Source of the DNA: a bacterium | GTDB taxonomy: Bacteria; Electryoneota; AABM5-125-24; Hatepunaeales; Hatepunaeaceae | NCBI GenBank assembly: GCA_013202285.1 | Contig: JABMRV010000004.1 | Location: 1-41,088, forward strand | DNA length: 41,088 nucleotides | Direction: 5' to 3' | In this document: in pieces, positions 25,545 to 34,107 of the stretch | How positions within the stretch are numbered: the first letter of the stretch is position 1 | Layout: each line of letters begins with the position of its first letter | Translations under genes and position numbers: made by a program | The notes under the pieces: model-generated | What the model was told of the DNA's origin: nothing | What the model saw: the letters and a program-made list of their open reading frames with translations, nothing else | Databases searched by the model: none

Positions 25545-25646
25545 TGTCATTTCGACCCTGGTGAAAGCCTGGGGAAGCAATCTCAGTGATTTGAGAGATA
25601 GAGTTTGCTTCGTCATCCATCGGCTGACGGATTCCTCGCAATGACA
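25545..25646. repeat. MITE-like palindromic element in a gene leader
   Basis: The element begins TGTCATTTCG (25545-25554) and ends CGCAATGACA (25637-25646); these termini are inverted repeats matching at nine of ten bases. Internal GAAGCAA and TTGCTTC also pair, so most of the ~100 bases can fold. The termini resemble dispersed TGTCATTGCGA-type palindromes I remember from other genomes. It encodes no protein. Confidence 0.65.
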
Positions 25647-25720
25647 GAAATATAAATAACTTCAGTATCATAATTAACGAAATTTGATTAATTGAGTTTT
25701 AGGAAATTTCAGGAGGTGAA

Positions 25721-28700
25721 ATGTCGCATAAGGTATTTTTATTTTCGCTGTTAACATGTCTTTTGGTTGGTTCGCTCTACGCACGATCTGGGGATACTGT
25801 TGATCCACAGTTCGATTACAAGGTTTACAACCTTGAAGCAACCAAGGTTTTTGGAGCTGAACCGGGCATTGCCAGCAATTCTAATCGCGGCGGTGAGGTC
25901 AATCGCGACGAAGCTGACGAAATCGAACCGCGCGGTGAGGTTGAAATCGGTGACGATTTCCTTATAGGTTACACATGGTATGACTACCAGCATAACGGCA
26001 GCATAGGAAAGATGATCGCCAGAGACTCATTTGGCGGCGTCCAGTTTACCTGGATGAAAGGCTATGATGCCGGAAATGCTGAACGTCAGGTTGTATATAA
26101 CTATCTTCATCGGTTGGTCGATGATGAAGTTCGGGAGGGTGAACTACTATATGATCCGGGTAGTGCGGGAACAGCGGTAGGTGGTAATCCCGACAGGAGC
26201 GGTTACTGCATGCTAAGCATCCTTCCCACCGGTCGTGAGGATCCTGTCGATTGTGATTTAGGTGTGGTATTTTTTCATGCCCTGGGTTATCATAATGCGC
26301 CTGCTCCCGATTATGTCAGTACCGCTCAAAGTGTTGATTACCGGAGATCATACGGGGCGTTTGAAAGCAGTTATCTTCCTTCCTGGCCCAATGTACAATT
26401 AATCTGGCCCCATGGCGCGATTGACAGGCGTAATTATTCGCATGTCATCTCCTGCCAATACCCCGGTGATGGCGGTCCGTTATGGCATGCACTGGGATAC
26501 TGGCGTGGTCGGGTTGATGAGGATTTCTTCGAGTGGGACTGGCCTGAAGTTCCCTTCAGAATTGATACAACTGCGGTTATCAGCCAGGTTGCTGCAGCTT
26601 CACCAACCTCTGACAAGGTCGTGCTGGCATGGCACCACAGCCGCATTGGTATTCCAACCGGACCCTGGGAAGAGTTCGGCGGACTCTACCAGAAGAACAG
26701 CGATCTTCGTTATATCGTCTCAGATGACGGTGAGGAATGGGATTGGGACGATGGCGTAAAAAGCATAACGAACATCCAACCCATTCGTCCGGATCTCTGG
26801 GACATCGACCGTGCCGAGGCTTACGGTGACACTTTCCGCCCGTATTGCGACGTCGATATTCAATTCGATCCCTGGGGCAATGATGAACTGTTTGCCAGCT
26901 TCAGTACCTGTGGTTTCTGGGAGTATTCCGAGCTGAATGATAACGGTCTCCCTGCTGGCGCTACAGCCGAGCACAGTATGCTCTGGTTCTGGAGTTCAAG
27001 ACTGGATACTCTCACGCTCGTAGCCGATGGGTATTATTTCAACCGGAGCCCTCAGGGAGGTTGGCATTCCCGCTGTGGTGGCTGGCGGAACAACACTGAC
27101 CGTCCTTCGATAGCCTTCAATCCGGATGAAATCGGTACGGTTTACGTTGTCTGGGTGAATTTCCCCAAGATCCAGGAGTTAAATGAAGCAGGAGATGGAT
27201 TTGACTATCTGGAAGGCGCTACCGACACGAGTGGACTTGGGTACAGCAACGCCGAGATAATGGTCTCCATTTCCACCGATTACGGTGAAACCTTCCAGGA
27301 AGCGTATAATATCACTGAAACCCGCTGGATGGAAGACGATGCGCCTGATCCGGGTGAGTGCATGAGTGAGAACTGGTCCTCGGTGGCATACGTGGCGGAC
27401 GATTCGCTGCATATCATGTACATCCTTGATCTCGAGGCAGGCGGTATGGCCCAGGAGGAGGGTGGAACTACTAACAATCCGGTGATATACCACCGAGTTG
27501 CACTTGACGATCTGGATCATGATCGTAATCCGATTGATTTGCCCTCTGAAGGATTCATGTTCCACAACTGGCTCGATCTCAGACCCTGGGTGGAGAACGG
27601 GGTTCGCGATCCCGCTGTGCCGACGTCCGGCAACAGCGTAAATGTGAGAGCGGTTGTCTTCCCGGGTGGTGATCACGAACTGACAGAAGTATTGCTTGTT
27701 TACAGGATCGATGAAGGTGATGATCAATCGGTTAATATGGAGAACGTCGGCGGTGATACCTGGGCGGGAACAATTCCGGGTCAACCAGAAGGTACGAACG
27801 TCTGGTATCGCATAGTTGCCACCAACGATGATAACCAGGAGGGTTTCGGTCCTTCTCCGATATGGTGGTGGTCGTATGTCGTCCGTGATGAGGGTGGACT
27901 TTCTATCGCGGATATCCAGCGCCATGACCGTAACTGGGGAGTTGACTATTCACCGTACAATGGCTATGAAGTGACCGTCGAAGGCGTCGTCACTACTTCG
28001 GCATCATTCAATGAACAATATGACGCCTATGCCATTCAGAACGGTGAAGGTGACTGGTCGGGACTGTTCGTGCGCGGCATCGAAGCTGAGCTTGATACCG
28101 GCACGGTTATCCGTGTTACCGGCATTGTCATGGAAGAGGATCCTGATGAACCCGACAAGTGGGAATACGCCACTTACATCGAGTTATCTGAAGACGGTCT
28201 GGAGATAATCAGTGAAGGCGGTCCAAGACCTGCTCATACTTATTCCGACCTCGGTGAACTGATATACTCCGAGCGCGCCGAGCAGCTCGAAGGTGTCTTG
28301 GTTGAGATCTGGAATTTTGAGATCGAGGGTATTTACCAAAATGCACTTGATCTGGGTTACTGGGCGATCACCAATGAGTCCATCGACGGTTACACCTGGT
28401 TCAATACTAACGGACTGACTGCAGTCGAGATCAAAGAGCTTGGTCTCTTCTTTTCTGAAGAGGACGGAATAGTAACCCACACGGAATTTTCGTGGATGAA
28501 GGGTGTATTCACCGAGAACGACGGATTTTACGCACTTGCACCGACCCTGTCGGCTGATGTAGGACCTCTCGCGGTCATGGATGATGTTACGCCTTCTCCT
28601 TATAACTTCAGTCTGGATAAAGCTTATCCCAACCCGTTCAATGCTGCGACGAACGTCGGCTTTGAGATTTCGAAGCGAGGCTGGACAAAACTGGCGCTGT

Positions 28701-28864
28701 ATGATCTGTCCGGTCGTCAGGTGATGACAGTTGCCGAGGGTGACATGAATCCGGGGCACTACAACTATGTTGTTGACGCTGCATCCCTTTCCGCCGGTCT
28801 TTATATTCTTCGCCTTGAGGCTGATACCAGAGTGATGAGTCAGAAACTTGTCCTGATGAAGTAA
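25721..28864 (+). CDS. Large secreted protein with T9SS-type C-terminal sorting domain
   Basis: The 1047-residue protein has a signal peptide ending near VGSLYA (about residue 21). The middle (about 250-620) contains sialidase/BNR-like beta-propeller features such as the Asp-rich strand turn VSISTDYGETFQEAYN. A possible Ig or fibronectin-like unit follows near 650-710, then an OB-fold-like segment (about 720-830, starting GYEVTVEGVVTT). The last ~79 residues, from YPNPFNAATNVGFEI at about 969, form a type A sorting domain, directing secretion through the T9SS and surface attachment. AGGAGGT lies just before ATG 25721. No active-site set could be identified, so enzyme activity is unproven. No T9SS machinery gene is in the window. 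Confidence 0.85.
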   Translation: MSHKVFLFSLLTCLLVGSLYARSGDTVDPQFDYKVYNLEATKVFGAEPGIASNSNRGGEVNRDEADEIEPRGEVEIGDDFLIGYTWYDYQHNGSIGKMIARDSFGGVQFTWMKGYDAGNAERQVVYNYLHRLVDDEVREGELLYDPGSAGTAVGGNPDRSGYCMLSILPTGREDPVDCDLGVVFFHALGYHNAPAPDYVSTAQSVDYRRSYGAFESSYLPSWPNVQLIWPHGAIDRRNYSHVISCQYPGDGGPLWHALGYWRGRVDEDFFEWDWPEVPFRIDTTAVISQVAAASPTSDKVVLAWHHSRIGIPTGPWEEFGGLYQKNSDLRYIVSDDGEEWDWDDGVKSITNIQPIRPDLWDIDRAEAYGDTFRPYCDVDIQFDPWGNDELFASFSTCGFWEYSELNDNGLPAGATAEHSMLWFWSSRLDTLTLVADGYYFNRSPQGGWHSRCGGWRNNTDRPSIAFNPDEIGTVYVVWVNFPKIQELNEAGDGFDYLEGATDTSGLGYSNAEIMVSISTDYGETFQEAYNITETRWMEDDAPDPGECMSENWSSVAYVADDSLHIMYILDLEAGGMAQEEGGTTNNPVIYHRVALDDLDHDRNPIDLPSEGFMFHNWLDLRPWVENGVRDPAVPTSGNSVNVRAVVFPGGDHELTEVLLVYRIDEGDDQSVNMENVGGDTWAGTIPGQPEGTNVWYRIVATNDDNQEGFGPSPIWWWSYVVRDEGGLSIADIQRHDRNWGVDYSPYNGYEVTVEGVVTTSASFNEQYDAYAIQNGEGDWSGLFVRGIEAELDTGTVIRVTGIVMEEDPDEPDKWEYATYIELSEDGLEIISEGGPRPAHTYSDLGELIYSERAEQLEGVLVEIWNFEIEGIYQNALDLGYWAITNESIDGYTWFNTNGLTAVEIKELGLFFSEEDGIVTHTEFSWMKGVFTENDGFYALAPTLSADVGPLAVMDDVTPSPYNFSLDKAYPNPFNAATNVGFEISKRGWTKLALYDLSGRQVMTVAEGDMNPGHYNYVVDAASLSAGLYILRLEADTRVMSQKLVLMK

Positions 28865-28868
28865 TCTT

Positions 28869-28931
28869 TAAAGAGATCAATCGACCGCGGTTCCACCGGA
28901 TTTCCCGGATCGGCGCCGCGGTCTCTCTTTA
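28869..28931 (+). terminator. Long-stem terminator-like hairpin before obg
   Basis: TAAAGAGA (28869-28876) pairs with TCTCTTTA (28924-28931), and GACCGCGG (28883-28890) pairs with CCGCGGTC (28916-28923); both arms are perfect. The 3' side is T-rich. It likely ends transcription of the sorting-domain gene and lies immediately before the obg start. Confidence 0.65.
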
Positions 28932-28941
28932 TGGGGTATAA

Positions 28942-29925
28942 TTGCGCTTCATCGATGAAGTAGAGATCAGGGTGCGAGCGGGAAAAGGCGGTAACGGCAT
29001 AGTCAGTTTCCATCGCGCGCCATTCGTATCCAAAGGTGGACCCGACGGTGGTGACGGAGGCAGTGGCGGGAATGTGGTTTTCCGCGCTTCGGCACAGCTT
29101 TCGACACTTGAGGATGTGACGCTTCATCGTTTCTACCGAGCGGAGAACGGACGTCCAGGACAGGGAGGCAAGAAGAGCGGGCGCTCTGGAAGAGACATCA
29201 CGCTGAAGGTTCCGGTCGGAACTCTTGTATTGGATGTTAAGAACGACAGACTGCTGGTTGATCTGACCACCGATAAACAGGAATTCGTAGTTGCCCGCGG
29301 CGGCATAGGTGGACGCGGCAACAGCAGGTTTGCCACACCCCGTAACAGGACACCACGTAGATGTGATCCCGGACTGGCGGGCGAGGAGCGGAAGATTCGA
29401 ATGGAACTTAAGCTCATTGCAGACGTTGGACTGGTAGGTAAACCGAATGCGGGTAAATCGACCCTGCTGTCTGTTCTGACGAGAGCCAAACCGCGCATCG
29501 ACGCCTATCCCTTCAGTACGCTTAAACCGTCGCTGGGCATCGTTCCATACGGGGTATATCAACGTTTCGTTATGGCTGATATCCCCGGACTTGCCGAGGG
29601 CGCTCGTCACGGCAGAGGACTCGGTCATCAATTCCTGAGGCATATACAACGAACCAGACTGCTGATCATTATGATTGAGGCAACTGAGGAGAACTACCAG
29701 GAGGCGTTTAATCAGCTCATCGAAGAGTTGGATGGATTTAGCGATGAACTGTCCGACATACCCCGAATTGTGGTTATATCGAAGTCAGATCTATTGGAAT
29801 CCGATAAGTTAAAAACCGATTTTTCTTTTGAGATGAAGATTTCCAGCATTTCCGGCGAGGGTCTGGAAAAACTGGTTGAAACAATAGCCGAACGGCTTAA
29901 TCTGGTACAGGAGGTTCGAAGCTGA
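28942..29925 (+). CDS. obg: Obg-family GTPase
   Basis: Obg is a ribosome-associated GTPase involved in 50S maturation and stress signalling. The 327-residue protein has the glycine-rich Obg fold at residues 1-158 (KGGPDGGDGGSGGNV is typical). The G domain has P-loop GKPNAGKS (166-173), switch region PFSTLKPSLG, G3 DIPG (213-216) and G4 SKSD (280-283). There is no C-terminal OCT domain, as in the shorter Obg type. The start is TTG 28942, giving the expected MRFIDEVEIRVRAGKGGNG end; GGGG at 28933-28936 may serve as ribosome site. It overlaps the proposed CTG start of dprA. Confidence 0.95.
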   Translation: MRFIDEVEIRVRAGKGGNGIVSFHRAPFVSKGGPDGGDGGSGGNVVFRASAQLSTLEDVTLHRFYRAENGRPGQGGKKSGRSGRDITLKVPVGTLVLDVKNDRLLVDLTTDKQEFVVARGGIGGRGNSRFATPRNRTPRRCDPGLAGEERKIRMELKLIADVGLVGKPNAGKSTLLSVLTRAKPRIDAYPFSTLKPSLGIVPYGVYQRFVMADIPGLAEGARHGRGLGHQFLRHIQRTRLLIIMIEATEENYQEAFNQLIEELDGFSDELSDIPRIVVISKSDLLESDKLKTDFSFEMKISSISGEGLEKLVETIAERLNLVQEVRS

Positions 29926-31046
29926 AGAAGGAAAAAGTACAACCTCTCGACCATAGTAACCGCCTGGCTTTGTTGTCTCTGTTGTCCGCTCCCGATATCG
30001 GCAACAGTCGCGCTCGTGAATTAGTGGAGATATTCGGATCTCCACAAGAGGTTTTCACTGCTCCCGCCCGTGAGATAAAAGAAGCGATCACAGTAAAGCT
30101 GAAAGTCGGACAAGGTGTTGTAAAGGCTGGAAAGTCTCCGGCGGAAGCGGAAAAGATTCTTGCGCGGCTGGAGAAGATCGACGCTCGAATGGTCTCACTA
30201 TGGGATGACGAATATCCCTCACGTCTCAAGGTAATTGAAGATCCGCCGGTTCTCCTGTTTATTAAAGGTGAGAATTCACCGCTTTATGATTACTCCATAG
30301 CGCTTGTCGGGACTCGCGCTCCCAGCGAACATGGCAGACGGATGGCTCCCAGACTGGCTGGTGAACTGGCGATGGCGGGAGTAACCGTCGTCAGTGGCAT
30401 GGCGCTGGGTATTGATTCTCTCGCTCATGAAGGAGCGTTGCGTGCGGGTGGAAGGACGATTGCCGTTCTCGGTTCGGGTATCGATGTTATCTACCCTCCT
30501 TCAAACCGCAAGCTTTATTCACGTATCGTATCACAGGGAGCGGTGATTACCGAATACGGTCCGGGGATCGATCCTGATCAACATCATTTTCCCCAGCGTA
30601 ACCGGATAATCAGCGGGCTCTGTCTCGGTGTGGTGATAATCGAAGGAGGGCTGAAGAGCGGCGCGCTTATTACCGCAAGGCTGGCGCTGGAACAGGGGAA
30701 AGAACTGTTTGCCGTTCCGGGAGCGGCAGGATTACCACGCAGCGCCGGGGTGAACAGGCTGTTGAAGGACGGTACTGCTACACTGGTTGAAAAAGGTGAG
30801 GACATAACCGATCAGTTGCGTTCTCAGCTCGCTCCTATAATGAATGTCAGCGCTACTCTCTCGCTGCCCAAACTTGATGACAAGGAAGCAGCCGTCTATG
30901 AGCTACTCGAAAATGGACCGTTACTGATAGATGAACTGATTCGCAGGAGTTCCACCAATGCAGTCGAGATCAACAGGCTTCTGACTTCGATGCAGCTTAA
31001 AGGACTCTTGCAGCGTCACCCGGGGGCGAGAATCGGCAGGGCTTAA
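29922..31046 (+). CDS. dprA: DNA-processing protein DprA
   Basis: DprA binds incoming single-stranded DNA and loads RecA during natural transformation. The Rossmann-like core has GTRAPSEHG, SGMALGIDSLAHEGAL (from about residue 158), AVLGSGIDVIYP and FPQRNRIISGL. A C-terminal winged-helix domain (about 305-370) is also present. I place the start at CTG 29922, seven bases after AGGAGG (29909-29914), with CTGA overlapping the obg stop. The first in-frame ATG/GTG/TTG is TTG 29970, but it lacks a ribosome site and would cut into NRLALLSLLSAPDIGNSRA, which belongs to the normal N-terminal helical domain. The presence of DprA with a nearby complete T4P locus suggests competence. Confidence 0.93.
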   Translation: MKKEKVQPLDHSNRLALLSLLSAPDIGNSRARELVEIFGSPQEVFTAPAREIKEAITVKLKVGQGVVKAGKSPAEAEKILARLEKIDARMVSLWDDEYPSRLKVIEDPPVLLFIKGENSPLYDYSIALVGTRAPSEHGRRMAPRLAGELAMAGVTVVSGMALGIDSLAHEGALRAGGRTIAVLGSGIDVIYPPSNRKLYSRIVSQGAVITEYGPGIDPDQHHFPQRNRIISGLCLGVVIIEGGLKSGALITARLALEQGKELFAVPGAAGLPRSAGVNRLLKDGTATLVEKGEDITDQLRSQLAPIMNVSATLSLPKLDDKEAAVYELLENGPLLIDELIRRSSTNAVEINRLLTSMQLKGLLQRHPGARIGRA

Positions 31047-31121
31047 GCTCTTAAAACGGGGATGATGAGTTATTATGGAGTCACTTTATAGTTGTATTGA
31101 TTATTGAATAAACCGTTATTC

Positions 31122-31148
31122 GTCATTCCCGATCAAGTCGGGAATGAC
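31122..31148. repeat. GTCATTCCCGA palindromic hairpin
   Basis: GTCATTCCCGA (31122-31132) pairs perfectly with TCGGGAATGAC (31138-31148) around TCAAG. It belongs to the type of small dispersed palindrome seen elsewhere in this window and may also act as a terminator-like stem for dprA, although no T-run follows. Confidence 0.65.
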
Positions 31149-31180
31149 AAGTCAAGAAATCACTGATATAAAGGATAATA

Positions 31181-32794
31181 ATGCAGGACAAGTCTGAAAA
31201 CACACCGAGAACAAATCGATCTGGGAATCGTTACAGGTACAGGATTGTCCTGATTGGCATCCTCGCTGTTGTTGTAATCTGGCTCGGAACGCGACTGGTC
31301 ATTGCTGCCGGCAATATCATTTCAGAGTCGCAGAAAATCGCCGCGATTATGAACCTCATCAGCAAGACCTATGTTGAAAAGCCTGACCTGAAACGGTTAT
31401 CGGAAGGCGCCATCGAGGGGATGCTGAAGAGACTGGATCCGCATTCGATGTATATACCTCTAAAGGAGCAGGCGATGATCACCGAAAGGGATATCGGAGT
31501 ATTTGAAGGAATTGGTATCTCGTTTGTGATTCAGAATGAACTGATCACCGTGATTGCGCCCATCACAGGTACGCCTGCTGAGAGGCTTGGTATTCGGTCG
31601 GGTGACAGGATAATTGAGATAGACGCTGTAAGCGCTTATGGCATCACCAACGATGAGGTTTTCAAGAAGCTACGTGGGCCGAAGGGGACGACCGTGAAAG
31701 TCAAGGTGTTGCGAGAGGGAGTTCCTGAGCCGATAGATCTCACCATTGTCAGGGATAAAATACCGATCCATTCGATATGGACCAGTTTCATGCTGAACGA
31801 TTCCACCGGATACATCCTCATCAGCCAGTTTACAAAAACAACAACGCAGGAACTTGATGAGGTTCTGGAGGAGCTTGAAACAGAAGGAATGACTCAGCTT
31901 ATTCTCGATCTGCGAAACAATGGTGGTGGCAGACTTGCTCAGGCAGTCTGGATAGCCGACAGGTTCATACCCGGCGGTCATACAATCGTCTCCAGGGTTG
32001 GACGCAATGGAATGGACGACAGTACATATACTTCTTCTGATGCTGTCACGCATGATCTGTTCGACCTGATTGTGCTGATCAATAGCGGCAGCGCCTCGGC
32101 GTCCGAGATAGTAGCCGGGGCGATGCAGGATCTCGACCGCGGACTAATTGTCGGAACGAACAGCTTTGGGAAGGGACTTGTGCAGTCTCAAAAACTGTTA
32201 CGGGATGGAGGAATGATCAGACTGTCAACAGCGCATTGGTTCACACCTTCGGGAAGACTGGTTCAACGCCCTTATGACAAGGGACGAGGTGAGTATTACG
32301 CCGTAAGATACAGGGATCCGGATGAGGTTACTGAGGAGGGTGAGCGTGAAGCCTACAAGACGCTGGGCGGTAGGACGGTTTATGCTTCATCGGGGATATC
32401 GCCGGATGTGGAGATAGAGTCAGGGAAGATTACAGGAGCGACAGCGAAGCTGTTGAGCGATCGAACGATTTTTGAATTCGCGCGAACCGGGATGTTGCCG
32501 GGATTCGAAGCTTCCGATCAGGGCTTTGCCGTCTTCCGCGACGATTTTGAAGTGACTGACGATGATCTGGAGAGTCTGATCGAACTTTCGAAAGAGAAAG
32601 ATTTCGAATATCCACCCGAGCTGCTGGAGAAAGACAGGAATTATCTTAAGAGCCAGATCAAGGCAGAGTTAGCGCAGCTTATCTGGAGCAATCGGGATTA
32701 TTACTATATAATCCGAACCAAATCAGATACGGTAGTTCAGGAAGCGGAGAAGCTGTTCGATGAGGCTCGGGAAATTTCCTCTGTGTGGCGATAA
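31181..32794 (+). CDS. S41-family C-terminal processing protease (CtpA-like)
   Basis: This 537-residue periplasmic protease has an N-terminal membrane anchor (about residues 24-46), a PDZ domain (about 105-190, with GIGISFVIQNELITVIAPI) and the S41 catalytic core. The Ser/Lys dyad is visible: Ser306 within SGSASASE and Lys331 within FGKGLVQ, 25 residues apart as in the family. The C-terminal ~110 residues are charged and helical, as in longer CtpA proteins. AAGGAT lies before ATG 31181. Family members trim C-terminal tails of envelope proteins; the substrate here is unknown. Confidence 0.92.
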   Translation: MQDKSENTPRTNRSGNRYRYRIVLIGILAVVVIWLGTRLVIAAGNIISESQKIAAIMNLISKTYVEKPDLKRLSEGAIEGMLKRLDPHSMYIPLKEQAMITERDIGVFEGIGISFVIQNELITVIAPITGTPAERLGIRSGDRIIEIDAVSAYGITNDEVFKKLRGPKGTTVKVKVLREGVPEPIDLTIVRDKIPIHSIWTSFMLNDSTGYILISQFTKTTTQELDEVLEELETEGMTQLILDLRNNGGGRLAQAVWIADRFIPGGHTIVSRVGRNGMDDSTYTSSDAVTHDLFDLIVLINSGSASASEIVAGAMQDLDRGLIVGTNSFGKGLVQSQKLLRDGGMIRLSTAHWFTPSGRLVQRPYDKGRGEYYAVRYRDPDEVTEEGEREAYKTLGGRTVYASSGISPDVEIESGKITGATAKLLSDRTIFEFARTGMLPGFEASDQGFAVFRDDFEVTDDDLESLIELSKEKDFEYPPELLEKDRNYLKSQIKAELAQLIWSNRDYYYIIRTKSDTVVQEAEKLFDEAREISSVWR

Positions 32795-32805
32795 GCATTG
32801 AGGGG

Positions 32806-32834
32806 TTGACAGAGCAGGTTTGTTTTCTTAATTT
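32806..32834 (+). promoter_or_regulatory. Candidate sigma70-type promoter of the exbB-tonB operon
   Basis: TTGACA (32806-32811) and TAATTT (32829-32834) are 17 bases apart, about 80 bases before exbB. The -35 is perfect; the -10 keeps the key first, second and sixth positions. Confidence 0.5.
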
Positions 32835-32913
32835 ACTAAGTTGTAATTACATCTTCACGCACGGTTGTGGAGTTGGCAGAAATATAAAATAACTCAATAA
32901 ACTGCAGGTCGAA

Positions 32914-33525
32914 ATGGTTGATTATTTCGTAAAAGGTGGACCATTCATGTGGCCCATCCTCTTTTTCCTCGTTGTAGGACTGGCGTTTGTCTTCGAGCGA
33001 TTCTGGACATTAATGCGTGCAACGATCAATTCAAAGAAGTTCACCGGGGAGGTGAATAAAGCGTTTGCCGACGGAGGCGTTGAGAAGGCAATTGAAATAT
33101 GCGCTAACACTCGAGGTCCGATTGCCAATGTCATTCATGCAGGTCTCTTACGCGTTGAGCGTGGTTTACAGCATGTCGAGAAGGCGATTATGGTTTCCGG
33201 GACGATTGAGTTGGCATTTCTTGAACGAAACCTGGTCTGGCTGGCAACAGTCGTATCACTGGCGCCCATGCTCGGATTCCTCGGAACGGTCAGTGGTATG
33301 GTCGGTGCATTTGACTCCATCGCTCAGGCAAACGATATTTCACCGTCGCTGGTCGCAGGCGGTATCTCCGAAGCATTGCTGACCACCATGTTCGGACTGG
33401 TGGTGGCGATCATCATCCAGTTCTTCCACAATTTCTTCATCTCGCGCATCGATAAGATTGTAGCGGACATGGAGGAATCGACGCAGGAATTCGTCGATAT
33501 GCTGGTTGAGCAGGGCAAAGAGTAA
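32914..33525 (+). CDS. ExbB/TolQ-type proton channel subunit
   Basis: The 203-residue MotA/TolQ/ExbB-family protein has three membrane helices, near residues 10-30, 108-130 and 148-170. The family signature reads LGFLGTVSGMVGAFDSIA, and GGISEALLTTMFGLVVAI follows. ExbB assembles as a pentamer around an ExbD dimer and uses the proton gradient to energise TonB. ATG 32914 follows a GCAGG-like site. It is followed 12 bases later by an exbD gene, then a second exbD and tonB. TolQ identity is less likely because tonB, not tolA, completes the set. Confidence 0.93.
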   Translation: MVDYFVKGGPFMWPILFFLVVGLAFVFERFWTLMRATINSKKFTGEVNKAFADGGVEKAIEICANTRGPIANVIHAGLLRVERGLQHVEKAIMVSGTIELAFLERNLVWLATVVSLAPMLGFLGTVSGMVGAFDSIAQANDISPSLVAGGISEALLTTMFGLVVAIIIQFFHNFFISRIDKIVADMEESTQEFVDMLVEQGKE

Positions 33526-33537
33526 TCGGAGCCGTCA

Positions 33538-33960
33538 GTGCCTCAGAAAAAAAGTAAAAGATCGCACGAGATTCCCACCTCGTCGATGGCGGATATTGCG
33601 TTCCTGTTGCTCATATTCTTTCTCGTGACCACAACCATGGACATGGATAAGGGAATCCCGATGATACTGCCCGAACGGGGTGGTGAAGTCAAGATCAATC
33701 CCAAGAACATTGCCAAGGTTCTGATTAATGCGTCGGGTGACGTGTTGTTCGACGGTGAGGTGGTCCTTGACCAGGAGTTGAAGGAACTGCTCCGTACCCG
33801 GATCAAGGAACGGGGGCTGGATGCCGACCTAAAACCCAAACTGATCGTATCGATTAAAACTGATCGCGAAACTGAATACGACCGCTACATCACGATACTC
33901 GATATCGTCAAGGATGCGGGTGCGACCAAGATCTCTATCGCCGAACCCGATAAGGATTGA
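33538..33960 (+). CDS. ExbD-type biopolymer transport protein, first copy
   Basis: The 140-residue protein has one membrane helix (about residues 18-38) preceded by the motif IPTSSMADIAFLLLIFFLVTT, whose Asp22 is the proton-carrying residue of the family. The periplasmic domain makes up the remainder. The start is GTG 33538, six bases after CGGAG (33527-33531). Two ExbD paralogues in one operon are common in FCB bacteria. Confidence 0.93.
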   Translation: MPQKKSKRSHEIPTSSMADIAFLLLIFFLVTTTMDMDKGIPMILPERGGEVKINPKNIAKVLINASGDVLFDGEVVLDQELKELLRTRIKERGLDADLKPKLIVSIKTDRETEYDRYITILDIVKDAGATKISIAEPDKD

Positions 33961-34007
33961 TTTACGTGCTGTAAACCCGTGATTGACAGCATGTTGCAAG
34001 GCTAAGA

Positions 34008-34073
34008 GTCGGATGATTTGACTTAGTATTACCGGAAACGGTTTACCGTCAAATCTGCTCATCCATAGCCGAC
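34008..34073 (+). promoter_or_regulatory. Nested inverted repeats between the two exbD genes
   Basis: GTCGG (34008-34012) pairs with CCGAC (34069-34073), GATTTGAC (34015-34022) with GTCAAATC (34048-34055), and ACCG (34031-34034) with CGGT (34039-34042) closing a GAAA tetraloop. GGATGA (34011-34016) could instead pair with TCATCC (34059-34064). It looks like a structured RNA element within the operon. Confidence 0.55.
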
Positions 34074-34107
34074 AACCGGAATTTCGTATCATATAATAGG
34101 AAGATAC

